The notes below the pieces were generated by a model that was given only the letters and a program-made list of their open reading frames with translations, searched no databases and was not told the origin of the DNA. From Candidatus Stahliibacteriota bacterium (GTDB lineage: Bacteria > Hydrothermota > UBA3073), in the NCBI GenBank assembly GCA_030627085.1, contig DAOUSS010000107.1, positions 1 through 5,639 of the forward strand: 5,639 nucleotides of DNA, in the 5' to 3' direction. A program made the position numbers and the translations under genes. Shown here piece by piece: positions 1 to 5,444 of the stretch. Within the stretch, counting starts at the first letter, position 1. Every line of letters begins with the position of its first letter.

Positions 1-99
1 ATAATGGGGATAAAAAAATCGTCCAGAAAGTCTTTGAAATCCTTGTTAGATTTTTGGCATTTAACTACATAATTCCCTAGAATTTAGTGTTAAAACGTT

Positions 100-105
100 T
101 ATAAT
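100..105 (+). promoter_or_regulatory. Candidate -10 box for the first gene
   Basis: A perfect TATAAT lies 11 nt before the ATG of the first gene. No convincing -35 hexamer is found 16 to 18 nt upstream. If the box is used, transcription would start about 5 nt before the ATG, giving a nearly leaderless message. That would fit the absence of any Shine-Dalgarno there. The rest of the first 116 bases holds nothing else I can identify. Confidence 0.3.
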
Positions 106-116
106 TACCAAATAAT

Positions 117-539
117 ATGAGTAAATTTATTCAAATTATAAGACATGCATTTGCAATAGAAAAGAAAGATTATGATGACCTTTCTGACAAAGAGAAAGAG
201 CAGCTGGATAAACTCGCGAAGGGAATAGTGAGTCGAGGATTGACCACCCCAAGTATTATGTTTCTTGAATCAGTGAAACCACTTAATTTTCTTGGTTCTC
301 AGGTTATGCTCTTTTTCCGTTCTATAGTTGCCGCTATATTTCCGACCTCATCCTATGATAGAATGGAAGCCATACTTGAGAAGCGCAAGAGTATAGAATG
401 GTTGATTGTAAGGATTGAGGAGTTTGAGACAGAGAGAGGGAAGAGGAGAGAGGAGAGAGAAGAGAGGAGAGAGAAGAGAGAAGAGAGAAGAGAGAAGAGA
501 GAAGAGAGAAGAGAGAAGAGAGAAATGACCAATGACTAA
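117..539 (+). CDS. Small protein of unknown function with a repeat-derived charged tail
   Basis: I do not recognise a named family. The 140-residue product has two parts. Residues 1 to about 105 look like a real folded domain: an acidic/basic stretch (D18-K36), a mostly hydrophobic segment with a TTP...ESVKPLNFLGSQ pattern (residues 43-76), and a helix (81-104). This pattern resembles small conserved hypothetical proteins of anaerobic bacteria, which I recall only loosely. Residues 106-136 are almost purely E, R and K in a repeating EERREKR heptad, encoded by a 7-nt purine repeat. This tail is probably repeat expansion that overran an older stop near residue 105, not conserved protein. The ATG is the first after an in-frame TAA, but it has no Shine-Dalgarno, so the start is uncertain. 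No signal peptide is evident; the 43-76 segment could be a membrane-associated hairpin. Confidence 0.6.
   Translation: MSKFIQIIRHAFAIEKKDYDDLSDKEKEQLDKLAKGIVSRGLTTPSIMFLESVKPLNFLGSQVMLFFRSIVAAIFPTSSYDRMEAILEKRKSIEWLIVRIEEFETERGKRREEREERREKREERREKREERREKREMTND
443..523 (+). repeat. 7-nt purine tandem repeat (GAGAAGA)
   Basis: Eleven full heptamers plus a partial one. The first four alternate GAGGAGA and GAGAAGA, and the last seven (471-519) are perfect GAGAAGA. The array sits in a 95-nt run (431-525) with no pyrimidine on the plus strand. Because 7 is not a multiple of 3, three units give one heptapeptide (EERREKR) in the host gene, so the DNA repeat imposes a coiled-coil-like heptad on the protein. 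Confidence 0.92.
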
Positions 540-551
540 TGACCAATGACT
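524..551 (+). repeat. 7-nt tandem repeat (AATGACC/AATGACT)
   Basis: Four heptamers alternating AATGACC and AATGACT, that is two exact copies of a 14-mer. It directly abuts the purine heptamer array and contains the TAA stop of the upstream gene (537-539). The same AATGAC core recurs in an 8-nt form in the acpP leader near the other end of the window. Confidence 0.9.
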
Positions 552-559
552 AATATAAT
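532..559 (+). promoter_or_regulatory. Candidate sigma70-type promoter for the HIT-aminotransferase operon
   Basis: A perfect TATAAT at 554-559 lies 16 nt downstream of ATGACT (532-537), which matches the TTGACA -35 consensus at four of six bases. The -35 element falls inside the AATGACY repeat. Transcription would begin near 566, leaving a leader of about 27 nt before the HIT gene. This is the only plausible promoter seen between the first and second genes; read-through from upstream is an alternative. Confidence 0.45.
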
Positions 560-592
560 TACTTTTTGAGTTAATTTTTTAGTGAGGTTTAT

Positions 593-1075
593 ATGGAAAG
601 GCTATGGGCACCATGGAGAATGGAGTATATACTTGAACCGCACAGAGATGGATGTATATTCTGTGAAGCACTAAAAAAAGGAGAAGAGGGATATACTCTT
701 GTGCGTGAGGAGTTCGCATTCGTCATTATGAATACATTTCCTTACAATAATGGGCATATAATGGTTGCTCCAACCAGACATATCGGAGACATAGGAGACC
801 TTTCAGATGAGGAAATGCTTTCTATCTCAAGATTAGTCAAGAAGAGCCTTCAGATACTGCAAGATAAACTAAAGCCAGATGCATTCAATGTTGGTATGAA
901 TCTTGGGAGGGTTGCAGGTGCAGGAGTAGAAGACCATATCCATATCCATATAGTGCCAAGATGGAATGGCGATACCAATTTTATGCCTGTCATTTCTGAT
1001 ACAAAGATAGTGTCCCAGGCTTTAGAGGAAACATATCGTATTCTAAAAGAGGGGTTTAGTAAAATCAAGGGTTAG
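593..1075 (+). CDS. HIT-family nucleotide hydrolase/phosphorylase (Ap4A-type)
   Basis: A 160-residue histidine-triad protein, expected in the cytosol and acting on nucleotide phosphoanhydrides such as diadenosine tetraphosphate. The signature H115-I-H117-I-H119-I-V is intact; by family precedent H117 is the nucleophile that takes the nucleotidyl group. C21-x2-C24 together with H63 and H115 would suit the zinc site seen in part of the HIT superfamily. The start RLWAPWRMEY, the PYNxGHxMV block (50-58) and the NVGxNLGxxAG block (99-109) resemble the mycobacterial Ap4A phosphorylase (Rv2613c-like) group. Phosphorylase versus hydrolase activity, and the natural substrate, cannot be read from sequence. 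A GTGAGG Shine-Dalgarno (582-587) lies 5 nt before the ATG. It is probably first in an operon with the next two genes; the gap to the next start is 9 nt. Confidence 0.93.
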   Translation: MERLWAPWRMEYILEPHRDGCIFCEALKKGEEGYTLVREEFAFVIMNTFPYNNGHIMVAPTRHIGDIGDLSDEEMLSISRLVKKSLQILQDKLKPDAFNVGMNLGRVAGAGVEDHIHIHIVPRWNGDTNFMPVISDTKIVSQALEETYRILKEGFSKIKG

Positions 1076-1084
1076 AGTTTCCCT

Positions 1085-1489
1085 ATGGAATGGACTTCAC
1101 ATCCCTGTATAGAAAACAAGAAAAAAACCACATTTCTTGTAATATTCCTTGTAGTGTTACTGGTAGGATTGTACATATGGTTTAAGTTGTGGGGTCTTGT
1201 AATTGGCATTGTACTTATTGGTAGTGCTATGTATCCATATTTCATTCCCACAAGGTATGAGTTTAATGAAGAGTATATAATTATAAAAGGGTTTTTTATG
1301 CAGCAGAAAAAACAGTGGAGGGAGTTCAGAAGTTTTTATCCCGATAAGAACGGGATTTTTTTCTCTCCATTCCCTAAACCGACAAGACTGGAAAATTACA
1401 GGGGGATATATATAAGGTTCGGAGATAAGCGTGATGATGTGATGGAGTTTGTAAAGAGGAAAATCAAAACAGAAAGGGAGGAAGTATGA
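1085..1489 (+). CDS. Small two-helix membrane protein, possibly PH/YcxB-like
   Basis: A 134-residue protein of unknown function. A short polar N-terminus ending in basic N11-K14 precedes two adjacent hydrophobic helices (about 15-32 and 34-53) joined by a tight turn. A cytosolic C-terminal domain of about 80 residues follows, predicted to be beta-rich (RYEFNEEYIIIKG, QWREFRSFY, GIFFSPFP, YRGIYIRF) and ending in a basic helix (117-130). The FSPFPxPxRLExxRGxYxRF pattern resembles a conserved hypothetical family I associate with Planctomycetes-like genomes, and the layout recalls bacterial PH-like/YcxB-like membrane proteins; this is recognition by pattern only. No strong Shine-Dalgarno is seen, so translation may be coupled to the HIT gene 9 nt upstream. 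The stop overlaps the aminotransferase start (ATGA). A terminator-like hairpin lies within it at 1338-1362. Confidence 0.8.
   Translation: MEWTSHPCIENKKKTTFLVIFLVVLLVGLYIWFKLWGLVIGIVLIGSAMYPYFIPTRYEFNEEYIIIKGFFMQQKKQWREFRSFYPDKNGIFFSPFPKPTRLENYRGIYIRFGDKRDDVMEFVKRKIKTEREEV
1338..1362 (+). terminator. Intragenic hairpin with T run (terminator-like)
   Basis: ATCCCG (1338-1343) and CGGGAT (1351-1356) form a perfect 6-bp stem around a 7-nt loop, followed at once by seven T (1356-1362, the first also being the last stem base). This has the form of an intrinsic terminator on the plus strand, but it lies inside the membrane-protein gene, in codons for a Y-P-D-K-N-G-I-F-F stretch. Translating ribosomes would normally suppress it. 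It could act as a polarity site between the HIT gene and the aminotransferase, or be coincidental. Confidence 0.4.
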
Positions 1490-2583
1490 TAAGGTTGATG
1501 GATCTTGGTACAGAATACAGGAGGATAAAACAGGAGATAGATGAAGGCATAAGAGAAATTGTAGACGCACAGCAATTTACTAATGGTGGACATATAAACA
1601 GGTTTGAGGAAGAGTTTGCAAGATATCTCGGAATAAAAAACTGCGTGGGTGTTTCATCCGGCTCCACAGCACTTGACCTTGCACTTTTTGCACTTGGTAT
1701 TGGAGAGGGTGATGAGGTAATTGTTCCAAGTTTTACATTTATTGCCACCGCAGAGGCAGTTTCGCATGTCGGTGCAAAACTTGTCTTCTGTGATTCTGAT
1801 TACGACACACAGAATATAGATGTGGATAAATTGGAGTCCCTTATAACCAAGAAAACAAGGGCTATAATACCTGTGCATCTCTACGGTAGTCCCTGTGATA
1901 TGGACAGAATTATGGAGTTGGCGAGGAAATATGAACTTAAGGTAATTGAAGACGCTGCCCAGGCACAGGGAGCGATGTATAAGGGAAAAAAGGTATCTGT
2001 AATCGGAGATGCCGGATGTTTTAGTTTTTACCCTGCCAAGAATCTCGGAGCATATGGGCATGCAGGAGCAATAGTAACCGATAACGATGAACTGGCAGAT
2101 AAGGTAAGATTGCTTGCCAACCATGGCAGAAGGGCCCACTACTACCATGAGATGATTGGTTATAACTACAGAATGGATTCTATCCAGGCAAAGGTTCTTT
2201 CTATAAAACTTGTACATCTGGAGGAGTGGAACGAGAATAGAAGAAGGCTGGCAGAAATATACACAGACTCTTTAAAAGATTTACCAATAGGATTGCCCCA
2301 AAGAGACAATGACAAAATTCCCGTGTACCATTTATATGTTATAAGAACAGATAGAAGAGAGGAACTTGCGGGATGGCTTAAGGAAAATGGCATAGAGACG
2401 AGGGTTCACTATTCGCTTCCACTACATTTGCAGCCCGCATACGAACACCTTGGATATAAAGAGGGAGACCTTCCTGTGTCGGAGAGACTTGCAAAAGAGG
2501 TCTTATCTCTTCCTTTGTACCCATATCTTGAGGGAGATAAAGCCCATAGGGTAGTTGAAAAGGTGAAGGAATTCTTCTCTTGA
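1486..2583 (+). CDS. DegT/DnrJ/EryC1/StrS-family PLP-dependent aminotransferase
   Basis: A 365-residue fold-type I aminotransferase of the sugar-aminotransferase family, which typically moves an amino group from glutamate or glutamine to a keto-sugar nucleotide. K185 in FYPAKNLGAYG is the expected Schiff-base lysine. D156 in EDAAQAQGA is the expected partner of the pyridine nitrogen. SSGSTAL (57-63) matches the phosphate-binding loop, and YNYRMDSIQA (227-235 region) is the family's conserved segment. Length is normal and the protein looks intact. The ATG at 1486 gives IRLMDL, matching the usual IPLVDL opening; GGGAGG lies 4 nt upstream. The start overlaps the previous stop as ATGA, so translation is coupled. 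The substrate is unknown: no glycosyltransferase or sugar-nucleotide gene is in view. Its stop is 3 nt from the convergent speE stop, leaving no room for a dedicated terminator. Confidence 0.94.
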   Translation: MIRLMDLGTEYRRIKQEIDEGIREIVDAQQFTNGGHINRFEEEFARYLGIKNCVGVSSGSTALDLALFALGIGEGDEVIVPSFTFIATAEAVSHVGAKLVFCDSDYDTQNIDVDKLESLITKKTRAIIPVHLYGSPCDMDRIMELARKYELKVIEDAAQAQGAMYKGKKVSVIGDAGCFSFYPAKNLGAYGHAGAIVTDNDELADKVRLLANHGRRAHYYHEMIGYNYRMDSIQAKVLSIKLVHLEEWNENRRRLAEIYTDSLKDLPIGLPQRDNDKIPVYHLYVIRTDRREELAGWLKENGIETRVHYSLPLHLQPAYEHLGYKEGDLPVSERLAKEVLSLPLYPYLEGDKAHRVVEKVKEFFS

Positions 2584-2586
2584 ATT

Positions 2587-3402
2587 CTATTTGTATAGAA
2601 ACTCTTTCAATTCTTTTGGAAGAGTTAACGATGCGCTGTGAATCTCAGGTGTGTAATACCTGAGCAAGGGGGAGGGCTCTCTATGGGTGGATGCCGGAGA
2701 GATGGTATCTGATGCAAACATAAAACTCCATATACCACCGGGATAGGTAGGTATGGGAGCTATGTATGGTTTTACAGTTCTAAATACAGAATTAAGCCTC
2801 TTTAAGTAATCTCTTATGAATTTCTTATGATAAAATGGTGATTCTGACTGTGCAATAAATATACCATCATCTGACAGACCCTCTTTGCATCTTCTTAAGA
2901 ATTCACTCTCCACAAGTGATAGTGCAAGACCTTCAGGATCGGTTGAATCAACAAAGATGATATCCAATCCGCTTCTGTTCTTTATCCATTCTGCTCCATC
3001 CTCATAATAAATCTTTACTCTTGGGTCTTCAAGCCAGGAGCAACCAAATATCTCCTTTGAAAGGGCGACAACCCTCTCATCTATCTCCACGAGGGAGACC
3101 GTATCTATATCATATTTCAGGATTTCACGGACTGAAAATCCATCTCCTCCACCTATCACAGCAATATTCTTTGGAGAGAGGTGACATACCATAGCAGGAT
3201 GGATGAGCATCTCATGATATATATACTTATCTTTCTCTGTAAGCATCACTTTATTATTAAGTAATAATACCCTACCAAAATCATATGTATCAATAATCTT
3301 TATATCCTGAAATTTACTTTTTTCCCTATGTAGTACATTCTTAACTCGTATGAGAATTCCTGCATTAGGGGTATGGTATTCTACAAAGAAATTATTATTC
3401 AT
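2587..3402 (-). CDS. speE: Spermidine synthase (polyamine aminopropyltransferase)
   Basis: A 271-residue enzyme that transfers the aminopropyl group of decarboxylated AdoMet to a diamine, normally putrescine, giving spermidine and methylthioadenosine. The N-terminal beta domain (about 1-50) is followed by the hallmark TEKDKYIYHEMLIHP (55-69), the nucleotide-binding IGGGDG (83-88), acidic VEID (105-108), the catalytic DSTDP (152-156) and TYPGGIWSF (219-227). The C-terminus YYTPEIHSASLTLP is also typical. Agmatine as acceptor, as in some thermophiles, cannot be excluded. It lies 21 nt after speD in the same reading frame, so one TGA separates the two coding regions. No Shine-Dalgarno precedes the ATG; the sequence there is AAATCCCCT, so translation probably depends on coupling to speD. 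The N-terminal EYHTPNAGILIRV block is standard for the family and supports this start. Confidence 0.95.
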   Translation of the reverse strand: MNNNFFVEYHTPNAGILIRVKNVLHREKSKFQDIKIIDTYDFGRVLLLNNKVMLTEKDKYIYHEMLIHPAMVCHLSPKNIAVIGGGDGFSVREILKYDIDTVSLVEIDERVVALSKEIFGCSWLEDPRVKIYYEDGAEWIKNRSGLDIIFVDSTDPEGLALSLVESEFLRRCKEGLSDDGIFIAQSESPFYHKKFIRDYLKRLNSVFRTVKPYIAPIPTYPGGIWSFMFASDTISPASTHREPSPLLRYYTPEIHSASLTLPKELKEFLYK

Positions 3403-3423
3403 AGGGGATTTGGTTGTCTGGAT

Positions 3424-3780
3424 TCAAGTTTTTATAATTCCTCTTACAAGATGGGTTATCTTCACATCCTGTGGTAGAAATACGCCCTTCAGATAATTCA
3501 GGGCAAAATCCACATCGATAACATCGCTGCAGGAGAAAAAATCTATCGCAGCATAATTGTACTCTGGCCAGGTATGTACGGAGAAATGAGATTCTGCTAT
3601 AATAACGACGCCTGAGACACCGTATGGTTTAAAATAATGAAAGTTGGAATCTATTATTTTGGCATGGGATAGACGGGCTGCCTCAAGAAATGCCTCCTCT
3701 ACCTTTTTTGAATCAGAAATAATAGAAGGCAGGCACCCATAAAATTCTACTATGGTATGGTTCCCCAGTATCTTTTCCAA
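3424..3780 (-). CDS. speD: S-adenosylmethionine decarboxylase proenzyme
   Basis: A 118-residue class 1b-type proenzyme, close to the length of the Thermotoga enzyme. It self-cleaves between E63 and S64; S64 becomes the pyruvoyl cofactor that decarboxylates AdoMet to the aminopropyl donor used by SpeE. AESHFSVHTWPEYNYAAIDFFSCSD (62-86) carries the expected S64, H69 and C84; the usual Gly after the Cys is Ser here. LGNHTIVEFYGC is the normal N-terminal opening. The start is a problem. The only start in this frame before an upstream TAA is TTG, with AAGGAG (3791-3796) 10 nt away. A much better Shine-Dalgarno and ATG lie upstream at 3817, one nucleotide out of frame. The true N-terminus may therefore be 12 residues longer if a frameshift joins them. 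Transcribed from its own promoter, with speE downstream. Confidence 0.93.
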   Translation of the reverse strand: MEKILGNHTIVEFYGCLPSIISDSKKVEEAFLEAARLSHAKIIDSNFHYFKPYGVSGVVIIAESHFSVHTWPEYNYAAIDFFSCSDVIDVDFALNYLKGVFLPQDVKITHLVRGIIKT

Positions 3781-3817
3781 TTTTATTTATCTCCTTACTA
3801 TCAGGGTCATCATCCAT
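3713..3817 (-). CDS. Possible 34-codon leader ORF, or frameshifted speD N-terminus
   Basis: An ATG 6 nt after a strong Shine-Dalgarno (GGGAGGGG, 3824-3831) opens a 34-codon frame that starts MDDDPDSKEINKIGKD and overlaps the beginning of speD out of frame, ending at TGA 3713-3715. Two more ATGs at 3813 and 3810 start a different frame giving MMTLIVRR and stopping at TAA 3787-3789, 6 nt before the speD TTG. Removing one A from the AAAA run at 3781-3784 would fuse the first frame to speD, giving INKLEKILGNH in place of the break. It could be a leader peptide, a programmed frameshift site, or a sequence error; I cannot decide from one sequence. Confidence 0.4.
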   Translation of the reverse strand: MDDDPDSKEINKIGKDTGEPYHSRILWVPAFYYF

Positions 3818-3819
3818 AA

Positions 3820-3865
3820 AAATCCCCTCCCAAGGATTTATATTATACCAATTTTTTGGGGATTT
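3820..3865. repeat. 8-bp inverted repeat around the speD promoter
   Basis: AAATCCCC (3820-3827) and GGGGATTT (3858-3865) on the plus strand are perfect inverted copies separated by 30 nt. One arm lies in the promoter spacer and touches the -35 box; the other covers the leader Shine-Dalgarno. The -10 and start point lie between them. The layout would suit a repressor site, though the arms are far apart. No regulator is identified. Confidence 0.5.
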
Positions 3866-3870
3866 GTCAA
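3842..3870 (-). promoter_or_regulatory. Consensus sigma70-type promoter of speD-speE
   Basis: On the minus strand TTGACA (3865-3870), exactly 17 nt of spacer and TATAAT (3842-3847) match the consensus at all twelve bases, with TG one base before the -10 (extended -10). Transcription should start near 3835, about 18 nt before the ATG at 3817. The -35 box begins 14 nt after the fabF stop, so speD-speE has its own start even if some fabF transcripts read through. Confidence 0.88.
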
Positions 3871-3884
3871 GAAGAAACAAAATT

Positions 3885-5117
3885 TTATGAGATTGTTTTG
3901 AGTGCTATACAACTATTGTGTCCACCGAATCCAAAAGAGTTTGAAAGACTGGCCTCTATTTTTATCTTTCTTGCCTTATTTGGTACATAATCAAGATCAC
4001 ACTCAGGATCCGGATTTTCAAGATTTATCGTGGGATGGGCTATCCCATCTCTCATTGACAACACGCAGGCTATGAGTTCACAGGCTCCCGCCGCGCCCAG
4101 CAAGTGTCCTATCATTGATTTGGTAGAGGATATAGCAACCCTCCTGGCATTTTCCTCTCCAAGGGCAAGCTTTACTGCCATTGTTTCTATCTTATCATTA
4201 AGGGGGGTGGAGGTACCGTGTGCATTTATATAATCAACAGTTCCAAGCTCTGCTTCGTCTAATGCGAGTTTTATTGCTTTTGCTGCTGCTATTCCATTGG
4301 GGTCGGGAGCGGTCATATGATAGGCGTCAGAGGTCATACCAAATCCAGCAACCTCGCAGTATGGCTTTTTCCCTCTCGTTATTGCATGCTCATATTCCTC
4401 CAGGACGAGAACTCCAGCGCCCTCTCCCAATACAAACCCATCTCTCTCTCTATCAAACGGTCTTGATGCCTTCTCTGGTTCGTCATTCCTTGTGGATATT
4501 GCCTTCATATTTGCAAAACCGGCAACGGTTAAAGGGGTTACAGCCGCCTCTGTCCCTCCCGTTATCATGACATCCACCAGGCCATCCTTTATCATCCTGT
4601 ATGCCTCTCCTATTGCGTGTCCGGATGAGGCACAGGCAGATGCTACACAGAAGCTTGGACCCTTCAGTCCAAACTCTATTGAAACCTCAGCAGAGGCAGA
4701 GTTTGTTATCATCATCGGGATGAAGAACGGGCTAATAAACCTCGGAGAACCGTTGAGCAGTTTTCGGTGCTGTTCCTCCCAGGTTTCTATACCCCCGACA
4801 CCAGAACCTGTAATAACCCCTATCTTTTCTGTATCCTCTTTTGAGAGATCTATTTTAGAGTCCTCCACTGCCTCCCTTGATGCACATATGGCGAACTGTG
4901 TATACCTATCCAATCTCCGTGCCCTCTTTGGTGGAAAGAATTTCTCGGGAGAAAAATTCTTTAACTCTGCTGCAATTCTGACAGAAAATCCAGTTGTATT
5001 AAATCTTGTGATATGTGCAACCCCACTTTTGCCTTCTAAGAGAGACCTCCAGAACTCTTCTTTTGAGAGACCTATGGGTGTAAATGCCCCCATACCTGTT
5101 ATTACCACTCTCCTCAT
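3885..5117 (-). CDS. fabF: Beta-ketoacyl-ACP synthase II
   Basis: A 410-residue condensing enzyme of type II fatty-acid synthesis, joining malonyl-ACP to an acyl chain. The Cys-His-His triad is complete: C162 in SACASS accepts the acyl group, H300 lies in NAHGTSTPLND and H338 in KSMIGHLLGAAGA, with K333 just before. NSFGFGGHN (393-401) holds the family's gating phenylalanine (F397). The N-terminus RRVVITGMGAFTPIG and the overall length are those of FabF, not FabB or FabH. AAGGAG (5122-5127) lies 4 nt before the ATG. It follows acpP by 51 nt with no promoter between, so the two are probably co-transcribed. The usual neighbours (fabD, fabG, plsX, rnc) are absent from view: speD follows where rnc is often found. 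Confidence 0.96.
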   Translation of the reverse strand: MRRVVITGMGAFTPIGLSKEEFWRSLLEGKSGVAHITRFNTTGFSVRIAAELKNFSPEKFFPPKRARRLDRYTQFAICASREAVEDSKIDLSKEDTEKIGVITGSGVGGIETWEEQHRKLLNGSPRFISPFFIPMMITNSASAEVSIEFGLKGPSFCVASACASSGHAIGEAYRMIKDGLVDVMITGGTEAAVTPLTVAGFANMKAISTRNDEPEKASRPFDRERDGFVLGEGAGVLVLEEYEHAITRGKKPYCEVAGFGMTSDAYHMTAPDPNGIAAAKAIKLALDEAELGTVDYINAHGTSTPLNDKIETMAVKLALGEENARRVAISSTKSMIGHLLGAAGACELIACVLSMRDGIAHPTINLENPDPECDLDYVPNKARKIKIEASLSNSFGFGGHNSCIALKTIS

Positions 5118-5168
5118 ACTCCTCCTTGTTTTGGAAGTAAAGCATGCCCTCGCTATGCAAGTGCTCTG

Positions 5169-5405
5169 TTACTTGTTTGTTTTGTTTTCTATGTACTCCA
5201 CTGCCTTTCCGAATGTTACGAGCTTTTCTGCTTCTTCGTTCGGTATCTCTATTTCAAACTTCTCTTCCAGTGCCATAATCAGTTCAACTGTATCGAGAGA
5301 GTCGGCTCCGAGGTCATCCGTGAAACTTGCTTCATCCGTTATTTGCTTCTCATCCACACCCAGTTTTTCCATTATTATTCCCTTTATTTCCTCCCTTACT
5401 GCCAT
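5169..5405 (-). CDS. acpP: Acyl carrier protein
   Basis: A 78-residue acidic protein that carries growing acyl chains on phosphopantetheine. S36 in LGADSLDTVELIM is the attachment site. The surrounding helix II (about 36-50) is strongly acidic (E41, E47, E48), as needed to dock with FabF and other partners, and the EFEIEIP-like segment (here EKFEIEIPNEEAEKLVTFGKAVEYI) is typical of housekeeping ACP rather than polyketide carriers. AAGGAGG (5410-5416) lies 4 nt before the ATG. First gene of a transcript that continues into fabF, from the consensus promoter at 5511-5539, with a leader of roughly 100 nt containing an 8-nt tandem repeat. Confidence 0.96.
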   Translation of the reverse strand: MAVREEIKGIIMEKLGVDEKQITDEASFTDDLGADSLDTVELIMALEEKFEIEIPNEEAEKLVTFGKAVEYIENKTNK

Positions 5406-5444
5406 ATTTCCTCCTTTTGGCTTTTAAACTAAGGTTAAAGGATA

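Noticed and set aside
334..546. A minus-strand ORF of 70 codons rich in S, L and F opposite the first gene.
   Set aside because: Its repeat SLFSLLS-type sequence is the antisense of the GAGAAGA array; no ribosome binding site or family resemblance.
566..593. TTGAGT with TTTATA 16 nt later as a promoter for the HIT gene.
   Set aside because: The -10 would overlap the start codon, leaving transcription to begin inside the gene.
942..959. Three CCATAT units in the HIT gene, considered as a tandem repeat.
   Set aside because: They simply encode the HIHIHI core of the histidine triad using the same codons.
1654..2217. A minus-strand ORF of 187 codons within the aminotransferase gene.
   Set aside because: Shadow frame of an intact DegT-family gene, Cys/Tyr-rich and without a ribosome binding site.
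2569..2587. Two GAATTC palindromes 7 nt apart at the convergent stops, considered as a bidirectional terminator.
   Set aside because: Short AT-rich stem, partly coding, with no T run on either strand.
2600..2626. Inverted repeat AACTCTTTC / GGAAGAGTT with a 9-nt loop in the 3' end of speE.
   Set aside because: Lies within the coding sequence and lacks a following T run in either direction; not a convincing terminator.
3403..3426. TGA read as a sense codon (alternative genetic code) joining speD to speE.
   Set aside because: TGA also ends the membrane-protein and aminotransferase genes at natural family lengths, so the standard code fits.
5142..5166. GCAT...ATGC mini-palindrome between acpP and fabF, considered as a processing or attenuation hairpin.
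   Set aside because: Only four clean base pairs before mismatches, with no T run; too weak to annotate.
4492..5427. A long plus-strand ORF of 311 codons across fabF and acpP.
   Set aside because: It is antisense to two unambiguous genes with complete active-site motifs, and its translation looks like no protein family.
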